A stretch of 64,000 nt of DNA from Streptosporangium pseudovulgare (GTDB lineage: Bacteria; Actinomycetota; Actinomycetes; Streptosporangiales; Streptosporangiaceae). The translations under genes were made by a program, and so were the position numbers. The stretch lies in contig NZ_BMQJ01000002.1 of assembly GCF_014648055.1 (NCBI RefSeq), positions 558,001 through 622,000 on the forward strand, in the 5' to 3' direction. Under the pieces are notes generated by a model. It did no database searches and was not told where the DNA came from. It saw only the letters and a list, made by a program, of their open reading frames with translations. Positions 1 to 8,885 of the stretch are shown here, piece by piece; the first letter of the stretch is position 1; each line of letters starts with the position of its first letter.

Positions 1-1
1 G

Positions 2-721
2 ATGGCCGGGCACGACCGGCCCGACGTGCTGTTCGAGGACTGCTCCGTCGAGGAGGCGCTCGCCTCGGCCGCCGAGCGCCGGAGGATGATCGACCGGGAC
101 AAGAGGGTCACGGTGCGCGACCTCACCTCCTCCGGCGACACCACCTACCTGTGCGCGGTGGACGGCGAGGGCATGGGCGTCTCGCTGATCCAGTCCAACG
201 CCTCCGGCTTCGGCAGCCTCGTCTTCGAGCCGAACACCGGCATCAACCTGCAGAACCGCGGCATCGGCTTCTCCCTGAAGCCCGGGCACCCCGCCGAGTA
301 CGGCCCCGGCCGCCGCCCGCCGCACACCCTCGTCCCCGCGCTGGTCACCCGGACCGACGGGTCGCTGCGCTCGGTGGTGGGCACCATGGGCGGCGACGCC
401 CAGCCGCAGATCCTGCTGCAGATCATCACCCGCCTGCTGGTCCACGACCAGGCGCCGGGACAGGCGATCGCCGCCGCCCGCTGGCGGCTGGCCTCAGGCG
501 GCACCGGCTTCGACACCTGGCTCGCCCCCGACCACGCGACGGTCGAGGTGGAGGAGGGCGCCCCGTGGAGCGGGGGCCTGGGCGAGCGCGGCCACCCCGT
601 CCGCTCCGCGCCGTACGGCTCGTCGTTCGGCCACGCCCACCTGATCGACGTGCTGCCCTCGGGCATCCTCGCCGGCGCGGCGGACCCGCGCTCGATCATC
701 GGGGCCGCCGCGGGCCTCTGA
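2..721 (+). CDS. ggt: Gamma-glutamyltransferase, C-terminal part (5' end outside window)
   Basis: This is the C-terminal 239 residues of a gamma-glutamyltransferase-family enzyme, which transfers or hydrolyses gamma-glutamyl groups, usually in glutathione or related peptides. The Thr-Thr pair at visible residues 47-48 (SGDTTYLC) sits where the family self-cleaves to expose its catalytic Thr. The small-subunit motifs follow: GEGMGVSLIQSN, then NTGINLQNRG, then a GTMGGDAQPQ segment that matches the conserved Gly-Gly oxyanion region. The real start lies before base 1, so the large subunit is not visible. The canonical TTH after the cleavage point reads TTY here, as in some actinobacterial and cephalosporin-acylase-like relatives, so the exact substrate is open. 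Confidence 0.85.
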   Translation: MAGHDRPDVLFEDCSVEEALASAAERRRMIDRDKRVTVRDLTSSGDTTYLCAVDGEGMGVSLIQSNASGFGSLVFEPNTGINLQNRGIGFSLKPGHPAEYGPGRRPPHTLVPALVTRTDGSLRSVVGTMGGDAQPQILLQIITRLLVHDQAPGQAIAAARWRLASGGTGFDTWLAPDHATVEVEEGAPWSGGLGERGHPVRSAPYGSSFGHAHLIDVLPSGILAGAADPRSIIGAAAGL

Positions 722-841
722 CCGCGGCCGCCCGCGGCGAAGCCGGCGCGCCCCGCGGACGGCGGGGCGCGGAAGCCGGCGGGAGGACCGGGGCGCCGCG
801 GGAGGCCGGACGCCGGCCGGTCCGCCCCGTACGACCGGTGT

Positions 842-929
842 CGGCGGTCAGCGCCGCAGGAGCGCGGCCAGGGCGTGCAAGGTGCCGGCGGTCAGCGTCG
901 CAGGAGCGCGGCCAGGGCGTGCAGGTCGT
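842..929. repeat. 44-bp tandem duplication of the HAD gene 3' end
   Basis: Bases 842-885 and 886-929 are near-identical copies that differ at only a few positions. The second copy holds the stop codon and last codons of the HAD hydrolase on the minus strand; the first copy lies just beyond the stop. The 44-bp unit is not a multiple of three, so the duplicate is out of frame and does not extend the protein. Confidence 0.85.
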
Positions 930-1539
930 CGATGACGTGGTCGGCCTCGGCCGCCTCCGGCCGGTCGGCGTGCAGGTGACCCCACGGGCCGCGGCGGATC
1001 AGCGCGGTCCGCATGCCCGCCGCGCGAGCCGGACGGACGTCGTTGTCGAGCCGGTCGCCCACGTAGAGGATCTCCCCCGGCTCGCGGCCCGACACCGCGA
1101 CGACCTTGGCGAAGAACTCGGGGGCCGGCTTGGCCACGCCCCAGCCGTCGGAGGTGTGGATCGCGTCGACCGGCAGGTCCATCGCGGCCAGCGCGTCGTA
1201 CGCCTGCGGCGGCTGGTTGCCCGCGATGATCAGCTCGTACCCGAGGTCGCGGAGCGCGGCCAGGCCGGGCCGTACGTCGGGGTAGAGGTCGTCGGCGTCG
1301 AAGTTCACCCGGAGCCCGTCGGGGTCGTCGCGCTTCCACGCCTCCTGCTCGGCCTCCAGGTCGAACCCGGGCCGCAGCAGCTCGAAGACGTCGGAGAACG
1401 GCCGATCGAGGGCGGCCATGCCGCCCAGCATGCCGAGCACCGTGAACCGGGGGAACCCGAGCCGGTCGGCCCAGCGCGACCAGATCCGCGTCTCGTCGAT
1501 CAACGTCTCCCCGACGTCGAACACCACCGCCCGAACCAT
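892..1539 (-). CDS. HAD-superfamily hydrolase
   Basis: A 215-residue HAD-like phosphatase. HAD motif I is modified at the very N-terminus: VVFDVGETL has the nucleophile Asp, but the usual second Asp (DxD) is Glu (DVGET). Motif III/IV is seen near the C-terminus as VGDRLDNDVRPA, the Mg-binding acidic pair, preceded by a Lys in GVAKPAPEFF (motif III). The start was placed at 1539 because AAGGGGAT sits just upstream, whereas the longer reading adds about 29 residues before the phosphatase fold. The family dephosphorylates small phosphorylated metabolites; the substrate cannot be read from sequence. It is transcribed away from the TetR gene. Confidence 0.8.
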   Translation of the reverse strand: MVRAVVFDVGETLIDETRIWSRWADRLGFPRFTVLGMLGGMAALDRPFSDVFELLRPGFDLEAEQEAWKRDDPDGLRVNFDADDLYPDVRPGLAALRDLGYELIIAGNQPPQAYDALAAMDLPVDAIHTSDGWGVAKPAPEFFAKVVAVSGREPGEILYVGDRLDNDVRPARAAGMRTALIRRGPWGHLHADRPEAAEADHVIDDLHALAALLRR

Positions 1540-1615
1540 GACATATCCCCTTTCGGCAGGCCGGACCGATCCTAGACGAGCGGGCATCGAGTCGTTCGCC
1601 TGGGAGAACGACGGT

Positions 1616-1687
1616 CGCCCCGTCACCGCCGGTCACCCCGTCACCGCCGGTCGCCCCGTCACCGCCGGTCACCCCGTCACCGCCGGC
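1616..1687. repeat. 18-bp tandem repeat, four copies
   Basis: Four head-to-tail 18-bp units start at 1616, 1634, 1652 and 1670. Each is C(G/A)CCCCGTCACCGCCGGT with a single alternating position. They lie between the HAD gene start (1539) and the 3' end of the TetR gene (1717), in no convincing coding frame. Confidence 0.9.
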
Positions 1688-1716
1688 CGTACCGCGCCTT
1701 CACCGCGCGCCGGGTC

Positions 1717-2364
1717 TCACGGCAGCAGACCGGTGACGATCGCGCGCAGTCCACGGTCGAAGGTGTCCTTGGCGGTCAGCTCCTCCCATCGCCGCCCCAC
1801 CTCCGCCAGCCGTGGGAACTCCCGCGCGTCGAGCCGGGCGAACACCCGCTCCCGGTACGTGTCCCCTTCCTGCTCCCGCCGTCTGCGCGCCGCGGCCCTG
1901 CCGCTGATCTCACCCGCCGTGTAGTGCCAGATGATCCGGTAGGCGTCCACGGCCTCCTCCGTCGTCAGCCCCGCACTCAGCGCGGCGTCGATGATCTGCT
2001 CCGGGTACCAGAGGGCGCCGACCGACAGCAGGTCGTCGGCCCGCAGCACGTCCACGATCCACGGGCAGCCGGACAGCGTCTCCCGCATCGCCGTCGCCAC
2101 CGCCACCACGCGGTCGCGAGGCTCTCCGGGCAGGTCCTCCTCCTTCGGCCGGGGCCGGCCGGCGGCGTAGTCGTCGAGGAGCAGCAGGAGGAGCTCCTCC
2201 TTGTCGCGTACGTGGTGGTACAGCGCCATGGCCGTGCTGCCCACCTCTCTGGCCAGCCGGCGCATCGTCAGGCCCGCGACGCCGTCCTCCTCGATGACCC
2301 GGTGGGCCGCGGCCACGATGTCGGCTCTGGAGATCTTCGGGGGTCGTCCGGTACGCGAGGGCAT
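1717..2364 (-). CDS. TetR-family transcriptional regulator
   Basis: A 215-residue TetR-type repressor. The N-terminal helix-turn-helix (about residues 10-60) has the family pattern: IVAAAHRVIEEDG, then LTMRRLAREVG, then MALYHHVRDKEELL. The C-terminal domain resembles the tetracycline-repressor-type ligand-binding domain. It is divergent from the MFS transporter starting at 2387, and the 23-bp gap carries a 12-bp palindrome that is the likely operator. The simplest reading is that it represses both itself and the efflux pump until a toxic ligand binds. The ligand is unknown. Confidence 0.88.
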   Translation of the reverse strand: MPSRTGRPPKISRADIVAAAHRVIEEDGVAGLTMRRLAREVGSTAMALYHHVRDKEELLLLLLDDYAAGRPRPKEEDLPGEPRDRVVAVATAMRETLSGCPWIVDVLRADDLLSVGALWYPEQIIDAALSAGLTTEEAVDAYRIIWHYTAGEISGRAAARRRREQEGDTYRERVFARLDAREFPRLAEVGRRWEELTAKDTFDRGLRAIVTGLLP

Positions 2365-2381
2365 TCTGCCATGCTACTTTT

Positions 2382-2393
2382 TATACATGTATA
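2382..2393. promoter_or_regulatory. Candidate TetR operator, TATACATGTATA
   Basis: A perfect 12-bp palindrome lies between the divergent TetR and MFS genes. The central ATG (2387-2389) is also the apparent MFS start codon, so bound repressor would cover the translation start. No Shine-Dalgarno sequence precedes it, which suggests a leaderless or near-leaderless mRNA. The AT-rich run next to it (TTTTTATA) fits a -10 region. The operator role is inferred from position and symmetry. Confidence 0.6.
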
Positions 2394-3733
2394 GAAACTC
2401 GCGTGGCGCGGCGGCCGTGGCCGTGCTGGCGTACGGGGTCGCCGTCGGCACCCTGCAGATGACCGTGATGGTGCCGCTGCTACCCCTGCTCCAGCAGCGG
2501 CTCGGCGCCTCCCTCACGTCCGTCTCGTGGACCCTCACCGCCGGCCTCCTGTCGGGCGCGGTCTCCATCCCGTTGCTGTCTCGCCTCGGTGACATGTACG
2601 GGCGGCGCGCGATGTCACTGGTCGCGCTGGCACTACTCGTCGCCGGGTCGGTGCTGAGCGCCGTGTCGGAGACGCTCACCCTCGTGATCGTGGGCCGCGT
2701 TCTCCAGGGCACGGCCGCACCGCTGCTGCCCCTGGCCATCGGCCTGGTCCGGGAGGCCCTGCCCGCGCCGCGGCTGCCGACGGCGATCGGGGTGCTGAGC
2801 GCGACCATCGGCGTGGGGAGCGGCGGAGGCATGATCCTCGCCGGACTGGTGGACGGGGACCACCGGCTCGTGTTCTGGATCCTGGCCGGACTGGCGGCAT
2901 CGGGATTCGCGCTGGTGACGGCCGTCGTTCGGGAGGACCGGCGAGCCGCTCGACGGCAGGCGGGAGACCGGCCCGACCTCCTCGGCGCGGCACTGGTGTC
3001 GACCTGGCTCGTCTGCCTGCTGCTCGCGATCAGCAAGGGCGCGGCCTGGGGCTGGACGTCCCCGCCGACCCTGAGCCTGCTGGCCGGTGCCGCGGTGGTG
3101 GCCGGCACGTGGGTCGTGACCGCCCGCCGTACCGCTTCCCCGCTGATCGAGATCCCGATGCTCGTGCACCGGGGGACCGTGGGGGCGACGGTGGCCTCGT
3201 TCCTGCTCGGCTTCGCGTTGTTCGCCGCCATCATGACCATCTCGGCGTTCGCCCAGGAGACACTCGGCGCCTCGGTGCTGCAGGTCGGCCTCTACCTGCT
3301 GCCGACGACGGTCCTGATGCTGGCGGTCTCCGTCCTCGCGGGCCCGCTGATGCGCCGCTTCACCGCCTCCGCGCTGGTGGCGGGCGGCGCGACGCTGGTG
3401 GCGGTCGCCACGCTGTGGCCGGCCGTCCAGCGCGGCGGCGGCCTGCCCCTGTACGGCGCCGCCACCGTACTCGGCCTGGGCATCGGTCTCGGCTACGCGG
3501 CCCTCGGCACCATGGCCGTCGAACACGTCGAGCCGTCCAAGACCGCGGTGGCCGGCGGCGTGAACGCGCTGGTGAGGGTGGTGGGCAGCAGCCTGGCGGG
3601 GGCGGTCGGGGCGACCGTCCTGTCCAGCGCCGGTCCGGGCTGGAGCTTCACCCTCGCCGCGACGGCCGCCCTCTTCGCGGCGGTCTTCGCCGCCCTCTAC
3701 GGAAACCTCTCACGAAAGGCAGAAACGGCATGA
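2387..3733 (+). CDS. MFS multidrug efflux transporter
   Basis: A membrane protein of about 448 residues with 12-14 hydrophobic segments. The major-facilitator motif A between the second and third segments reads RLGDMYGRRAM. Length and segment number fit the drug:H+ antiporter groups (DHA2-like). The start at 2387 was chosen because hydrophobic segment 1 begins about 10 residues later; the longer upstream reading overlaps the TetR gene antisense and has no membrane signal. It is divergently paired with a TetR repressor and overlaps the hemerythrin-like gene by ATGA, so the two are translationally coupled. Substrate is not predictable. Confidence 0.88.
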   Translation: MYRNSRGAAAVAVLAYGVAVGTLQMTVMVPLLPLLQQRLGASLTSVSWTLTAGLLSGAVSIPLLSRLGDMYGRRAMSLVALALLVAGSVLSAVSETLTLVIVGRVLQGTAAPLLPLAIGLVREALPAPRLPTAIGVLSATIGVGSGGGMILAGLVDGDHRLVFWILAGLAASGFALVTAVVREDRRAARRQAGDRPDLLGAALVSTWLVCLLLAISKGAAWGWTSPPTLSLLAGAAVVAGTWVVTARRTASPLIEIPMLVHRGTVGATVASFLLGFALFAAIMTISAFAQETLGASVLQVGLYLLPTTVLMLAVSVLAGPLMRRFTASALVAGGATLVAVATLWPAVQRGGGLPLYGAATVLGLGIGLGYAALGTMAVEHVEPSKTAVAGGVNALVRVVGSSLAGAVGATVLSSAGPGWSFTLAATAALFAAVFAALYGNLSRKAETA

Positions 3734-4164
3734 CGAACGACGAACGGGTCATCGCCTGGGGCGACGAGCTCGTCAAACTCCACGACGGTTTCCGCCGCGA
3801 CCTGGCGAACCTGCGCGGCCGCCCCGAATCCGGTGACCGGACCGGCGGAGCGGACCTGCGCACGCACTGCCTGACGTTCTGCGACGCCCTGCACGCGCAC
3901 CACGAGGGGGAGGACGGCGCGCTGTTCCCCCACCTGCGGACCGAGCACCCCGAACTCGCCGAGACCCTTGACCGGCTGCGCGAGGAGCATCGGACGGTGG
4001 CCCGGCTGATCAGCCGCATCCGGAGCCTGCTGGACGAGGGCGGGCAGGGGGTCGGCGACGAGCTGGATCGGCTGGCGGAGGAACTGGAGGCGCACCTCGA
4101 CTACGAGGAGGAGCAGCTCGTCCCCGTCCTCAACCGGATGGCCACTCTCCCGGACGACGTCTGA
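3730..4164 (+). CDS. Hemerythrin HHE cation-binding protein
   Basis: A 144-residue four-helix-bundle protein of the HHE type. Histidine/acid pairs suited to a di-iron or metal centre are visible at LHDGF, HAHHEGED, FPHLRTEH, EEHRTV and EAHLDYEEE, in the spacing expected for hemerythrin-like domains. Such proteins bind O2, NO or iron, or sense redox state; the exact job is unknown. Its ATG overlaps the MFS stop (ATGA), so the two genes form one operon and may answer the same stress. Confidence 0.85.
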   Translation: MTNDERVIAWGDELVKLHDGFRRDLANLRGRPESGDRTGGADLRTHCLTFCDALHAHHEGEDGALFPHLRTEHPELAETLDRLREEHRTVARLISRIRSLLDEGGQGVGDELDRLAEELEAHLDYEEEQLVPVLNRMATLPDDV

Positions 4165-4287
4165 CCTCTCCCGGGCCAGGACGCCGGAGGCTCCTCCCGG
4201 CGCGGACACCGGCCGCCACGCGGCAGGCGGCGTCGTCGGCGGCGTGACGGTGCGGGCCGGGACGGGGCGCCCTGTTAGCGTGACGGG

Positions 4288-4779
4288 GTGAGCAAGGTCT
4301 TCCTGGAGCCGGCCGAGTGGTACGCCACACTGCCCAGTGTGTTCACCTCGGCCGCCGTGCTGATCACCGACGCCGACGACCGGGTCCTGCTGGTCAAGCC
4401 GAACTACCGGCCGGGCTGGAGCTTTCCCGGCGGGATCGTCGAGAACGGCGAGGCGCCGCACGACTGCGCCGCGCGCGAGGCGATGGAGGAGCTGGGCGTT
4501 CAGGTCGAGGTGGGCGGGCTGCTCGTGGTGCACTGGTCGCCCCCGGCCGGGGACCGCCCCCGCTCCATGGTGAACTTCCTGTTCGACGGCGGCGTGCTGG
4601 ACGACCCGTCGCGCATCCGGCTGCAGGCCGACGAGCTGGACGACGCGGCGTTCCTGGCCTGGGACACCGCCGTCACACTGCTGCCGGAGGTCAGCGCGCC
4701 ACGCCTGCCCGCCGCCCGCCTGGCCCGCCGCGAGCGGCGCCCCGTCTACCTCCCCGGCGGCGGCCCCGCGGGCGGATGA
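4288..4779 (+). CDS. NUDIX hydrolase
   Basis: A 163-residue NUDIX enzyme that hydrolyses a nucleoside diphosphate linked to another moiety. The Nudix box (GX5EX7REUXEEXGU) is complete at about residues 49-71: GGIVENGEAP, then the AREAMEELGV core. The GTG start at 4288 is used; no good ribosome-binding site precedes it, so translation may be leaderless. The gene stands alone between the hemerythrin gene and the convergent hrpA. Substrate class is undefined. Confidence 0.85.
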   Translation: MSKVFLEPAEWYATLPSVFTSAAVLITDADDRVLLVKPNYRPGWSFPGGIVENGEAPHDCAAREAMEELGVQVEVGGLLVVHWSPPAGDRPRSMVNFLFDGGVLDDPSRIRLQADELDDAAFLAWDTAVTLLPEVSAPRLPAARLARRERRPVYLPGGGPAGG

Positions 4780-4855
4780 GCCGTCCCACCGGCCCGGCCC
4801 AGGCGGTCGCCTGAACCGTCCGCCCGAAGATCCGGTGGGGCTCCCGGGGACCCGC

Positions 4856-7800
4856 TCAGAGGCGCTCCATGGCCTTGCGGATGCGCTTGTCGGAGATCGG
4901 GTACGGCGTGCCGAGGGTCTGCGCGAAGTAGCTGACCCGCAGCTCCTGGATCATCCACCGGATCTCCCGGACGTCGTCGTCCGCGCGGCGGACCGGGGGC
5001 AGCTTCTCCACCAGGTCGTGGTACTCGTCCTCGATGTCGTGGATCTTGTACATCCGCTCCTCGTCGCGGAACGGGTCGTCGGCCATCTTCTCCAGCCGCC
5101 GCTCGGCCGCCCTGAGGTAGCGCAGCAGGTCGGGCAGGCGACGGTGGCCGGTGTCGGTCACGAACCCCGGGTAGACCAGGTCGCCCACCTGGTCGCGGAC
5201 GTCCTCGACGGCGGGGGTGGAGCGCGCCTCGGCCAGGCGGGTGGAGACGGCGTGCCAGACGGCCAGGATGTCCCGGGCCCGGGAGACCACCTCCTCGGTG
5301 GTGTCGAACAGCTCGGCGCGGACCTTGTCGTGCAGGGCGGCGAAGGCCGCCTCGTCCCAGACCGGCCCGCCGTACTCGCTCATGAGCCTGTCGGCGGCGC
5401 AGGCGACGCAGTCGTCGAACAGGGCGACGGCGCCGGCGTGCGGGCTGCGGCTGAGGGCGAGCTTGGCCTGGTTGTCCAGGCGGCCGAGCACCCACTTGGC
5501 CGGGGAGGGGGTGTTCAGCAGCAGCAGCCTGCGGGTGCCCTCCCACATGGCGCGGCGCTGCTCTGCCTCGGTCTCGAACATCCGCACGGCCACGGTCGCG
5601 CCCTCGTCGGCCAGCGCCGGGTACGCCTTCATCCGGCGCTGCTCGAACGTCTTCGGCAGCTCCCCCACGTTCCAGGTGGTCAGGCCCGACTTCTCCAGCC
5701 CGTCGGCGGCGCGGGAGAGGGTCTGGCGGAGCCGGGGGGCGAGCCGCCGCTTGAGGTCGGCGAGGTCCTTGCTCTCGTCGATCTTCTTCTTGCGGCCGTC
5801 GACGACCCGGAAGGTGATCCGCAGGTGGTCGGGGACCTGGTCGAGCCGCCACGCCTCGCGCGGCACCCACACGCCGGTGAGGGCGGCCAGCTCCCGCTCC
5901 AGCACGGTCAGCAGCGGCTCCCGGGTGGGCTCGGCCCGCTGGAGCACCTGCTTGGCGTAGTTGGGGGCGGGCACGAAGTTGCGGCGGATCTCCTTGGGCA
6001 GGGACCGGATGAGCGCGGTGAGCAGTTCCTCGCGCAGGCCGGGGATCTGCCAGTCGAAGCCGTCGGGGTTGACCTGGTTGAGCAGGGCCAGCGGGATGTG
6101 CGCGGTGACGCCGTCGGCGTCGGCGCCGGGCTCGAACTGGTAGGTCAGCGGGAAGCGCAGGCTCCCCTGGCGCCAGACGTCGGGGTAGTCGCGCTGGCTG
6201 ACGTCGCCCGCCGCGTCGCTGATCAGCATCGACTTCTCGAAGCTGAGCAGGTCGGGCTGATCGTTCCTGGTCTTCTTCCACCAGGAGTCGAAGTGGCGGC
6301 CGGAGACCACGTCGGCGGGGATGCGCCGGTCGTAGAAGTCGAACAGGGTCTCGTCGTCCACGAGGATGTCGCGGCGGCGGGCCCGCTCCTCCAGCTCCTC
6401 GACCTCCGACAGGAGTTTGCGGTTCTCCCTGAAGAAGGCGTGGTGGGTCTCCCAGTCGCCCTCGACCAGGGCGTGCCGGATGAACAGCTCGCGGCTCAGC
6501 TCGGGGTCGATGCGGCCGTAGTTGACCTTGCGCTGCGCCACGATGGGCACGCCGTACAGGGTGACCTTCTCGTACGCCATCACCGCGCCCTGGTTCTTCT
6601 CCCAGTGCGGCTCGGAGTAGGTGCGCTTGACCAGGTGCTGGGCCATCGGCTCGACCCACTCGGGCTCGATCTTGGCGTTGACCCGGGCCCACAGGCGGGA
6701 GGTCTCCACCAGCTCGGCGGACATCACCCACAGGGGCTGCTTCTTCGCCAGCGCCGAGCCGGGGAAGATCGCGAAGCGGGCGTTCCGCGCGCCGATGTAC
6801 TCGGTCATAGGGCGGCGGGGACCGTCCGCGCCCTTCTTGTCGATGTCCTTGACGCCGACGTGCGACAGCAGGCCGGACAGCAGGGAGACGTGGATCTTCT
6901 GCTCGTCGCCGGGGACGCCGTTCAGGGTGACGCCGAGGGACCTGGACATCTGGCGGAGCTGGCCGTAGACGTCCTGCCACTCGCGAACCCGCAGGTAGTT
7001 GAGGAAGTCCGCCTTGCACAACCGCCGGAACGCGCTGGAGGACAGCTCCTTCTGCTGCTCCTGCAGGTGGTTCCACAGGTTCAGGTAGGAGATGAAGTCC
7101 GACTCCTTGTCGGCGAACCGGCGGTGCTTCTCGTCGGCGGCCTGCTGCTTGTCGGCGGGGCGCTCGCGCGGATCCTGGATGGACAGCGCGGCGGCGATGA
7201 CCATGACTTCGCGGACGCAGCCGTTGTGGTCGGCCTCGATGACCATGCGGGCCAGGCGGGGGTCCACCGGCAGGCCGGCCAGCTTGCGGCCGAGCGGGGT
7301 GATCTGCCTGGCCTTGTCGAACGCGCCCAGCTCCAGCAGCAGGTCGTAGCCGTCCCTGACCTGGCGCTGGTCCGGCGGTTCGACGAAGGGGAAGGCTCCG
7401 ATGTCGCCCAGGCCGATGGAGGTCATCTGCAGGATGACCGAGGCGAGGTTGGTGCGGAGGATCTCCGGGTCGGTGAACTCCGGCCGGGAGAGGAAGTCCT
7501 CCTCGCTGTAGAGGCGGATGCAGACGCCCTCGGAGACGCGGCCGCAGCGACCCTTGCGCTGGTTGGCCGACGCCTGCGAGATCGCCTCGATGGGCAGCCG
7601 CTGGACCTTGGTGCGGTGGCTGTAGCGGGAGATGCGGGCGAAGCCGGGGTCCACGACGTACTTGATGCCGGGGACGGTCAGCGAGGTCTCTGCGACGTTG
7701 GTGGCCAGCACGATGCGGCGGCCGGAGTGGCGCTGGAAGACCCGGTGCTGCTCGGCGGCCGACAGCCGGGCGTACAGCGGCAGCACCTCGGCGTCCTTGC

Positions 7801-8725
7801 GTTTGGACAGGGCGTCGGCGGTGTCGCGGATCTCCCGCTCGCCGCTGAGGAAGACGAGGATGTCGCCCGGGCCCTCGGCGCACAGTTCGTCCACGGCGTC
7901 GCTGATCGCCTGGATCTGGTCGTCGTCCTCCTCCACCGGCCGGTAGCGGACCTCGACGGGGTACGTACGGCCGGACACCTCCACGATGGGGGCGTCGCCG
8001 AAGTGCCGGGAGAACCGCTCCGGGTCGATCGTGGCCGAGGTGATGACGACCTTCAGGTCGGGCCGGCGGGGCAGGAGCTGCTTGAGGTAGCCGAGGATGA
8101 AGTCGATGTTGAGGCTGCGCTCGTGCGCCTCGTCGATGATGAGCGTGTCGTACTGGGCGAGGTCGCGGTCGCCCTGCAGCTCGGCCAGCAGGATGCCGTC
8201 GGTCATCACCTTGACGAGCGTGCCGTCGCTCACCTGGTCGGTGAAGCGCACCTTGTAGCCCACCGCCTCGCCGAGCGGGGTGTCCAGCTCCTCGGCGACG
8301 CGTTCGGCGACGGTCCGGGCGGCGATCCGGCGCGGCTGGGTGTGCCCGATGAGGCCCTTGACGCCCCGGCCCAGCTCCAGGCAGATCTTCGGCAGCTGGG
8401 TGGTCTTGCCGGAGCCGGTCTCACCGGCGACGATCACGACCTGGTGGTCGCGGATCGCCTCCAGGATGTCGTCCCTGCGGCGGCTGACCGGCAGGCTCTC
8501 CGGGTAGGTGATCGCAGGCACGCCCGCGCGGCGTTCGGCGATCCGGCGTTCGGCCTTCTCGATGTCGGAGGTGATCTCCGCGGCGATCTTCTGCTGCGCG
8601 GCCCGGTTCCTGACCTTGCGGGCGCCGTCGAGCCGGCGCCGCAGCCTGCGCTGGTCACGCAGGGTGAGTTCGGGCAGGCGCGCGTGGAGCTGGGCGAGCG
8701 GAGATGTCAAAGGAGGCGTTCCCAT
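4856..8725 (-). CDS. hrpA: ATP-dependent RNA helicase HrpA
   Basis: A 1289-residue DEAH-box helicase of full HrpA length. The N-terminal RecA domain carries Walker A GETGSGKTTQLPK (about residues 98-110) and motif II DEAH in IIDEAHERSLNIDF. Motif III SATI and motif VI (QRKGRCGR) follow. The rest is the HrpA-type winged-helix, HA2 and OB-fold region plus the long DUF3418 C-terminal extension. In bacteria HrpA acts on RNA and helps clear stalled ribosomes; that role is family knowledge. The ATG at 8725 has GGAAG upstream. Confidence 0.93.
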   Translation of the reverse strand: MGTPPLTSPLAQLHARLPELTLRDQRRLRRRLDGARKVRNRAAQQKIAAEITSDIEKAERRIAERRAGVPAITYPESLPVSRRRDDILEAIRDHQVVIVAGETGSGKTTQLPKICLELGRGVKGLIGHTQPRRIAARTVAERVAEELDTPLGEAVGYKVRFTDQVSDGTLVKVMTDGILLAELQGDRDLAQYDTLIIDEAHERSLNIDFILGYLKQLLPRRPDLKVVITSATIDPERFSRHFGDAPIVEVSGRTYPVEVRYRPVEEDDDQIQAISDAVDELCAEGPGDILVFLSGEREIRDTADALSKRKDAEVLPLYARLSAAEQHRVFQRHSGRRIVLATNVAETSLTVPGIKYVVDPGFARISRYSHRTKVQRLPIEAISQASANQRKGRCGRVSEGVCIRLYSEEDFLSRPEFTDPEILRTNLASVILQMTSIGLGDIGAFPFVEPPDQRQVRDGYDLLLELGAFDKARQITPLGRKLAGLPVDPRLARMVIEADHNGCVREVMVIAAALSIQDPRERPADKQQAADEKHRRFADKESDFISYLNLWNHLQEQQKELSSSAFRRLCKADFLNYLRVREWQDVYGQLRQMSRSLGVTLNGVPGDEQKIHVSLLSGLLSHVGVKDIDKKGADGPRRPMTEYIGARNARFAIFPGSALAKKQPLWVMSAELVETSRLWARVNAKIEPEWVEPMAQHLVKRTYSEPHWEKNQGAVMAYEKVTLYGVPIVAQRKVNYGRIDPELSRELFIRHALVEGDWETHHAFFRENRKLLSEVEELEERARRRDILVDDETLFDFYDRRIPADVVSGRHFDSWWKKTRNDQPDLLSFEKSMLISDAAGDVSQRDYPDVWRQGSLRFPLTYQFEPGADADGVTAHIPLALLNQVNPDGFDWQIPGLREELLTALIRSLPKEIRRNFVPAPNYAKQVLQRAEPTREPLLTVLERELAALTGVWVPREAWRLDQVPDHLRITFRVVDGRKKKIDESKDLADLKRRLAPRLRQTLSRAADGLEKSGLTTWNVGELPKTFEQRRMKAYPALADEGATVAVRMFETEAEQRRAMWEGTRRLLLLNTPSPAKWVLGRLDNQAKLALSRSPHAGAVALFDDCVACAADRLMSEYGGPVWDEAAFAALHDKVRAELFDTTEEVVSRARDILAVWHAVSTRLAEARSTPAVEDVRDQVGDLVYPGFVTDTGHRRLPDLLRYLRAAERRLEKMADDPFRDEERMYKIHDIEDEYHDLVEKLPPVRRADDDVREIRWMIQELRVSYFAQTLGTPYPISDKRIRKAMERL

Positions 8726-8830
8726 ACTGCTTCCAGAGTACTTTCAGCCCGAAGTTCCGGAGCCGACCGCCCATCGTGCCCGACCCGCCACCGCGGCCGC
8801 ATCCCAATATCGCGCCCCGGGAAAAGGGGC

Positions 8831-8862
8831 GGGTCCCCGGCTGCCGAGGCGGCCGGGGACCC
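8831..8862 (-). terminator. Hairpin terminator after the cellulase gene
   Basis: A perfect 11-bp stem (8831-8841 with 8852-8862, GGGTCCCCGGC arm) has a 10-nt loop. It lies 24 bases beyond the stop of the GH6 gene, on its downstream side, and before hrpA. There is no strong U-tract, as is common in actinomycetes. Confidence 0.7.
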
Positions 8863-8885
8863 GGGTGAGAGGGATCGGGCGGAGG

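Noticed and set aside
2201..2386. A 62-residue N-terminal extension of the MFS transporter
   Set aside because: It would run antisense through the TetR gene and has no membrane or family similarity; the ATG at 2387 is better.
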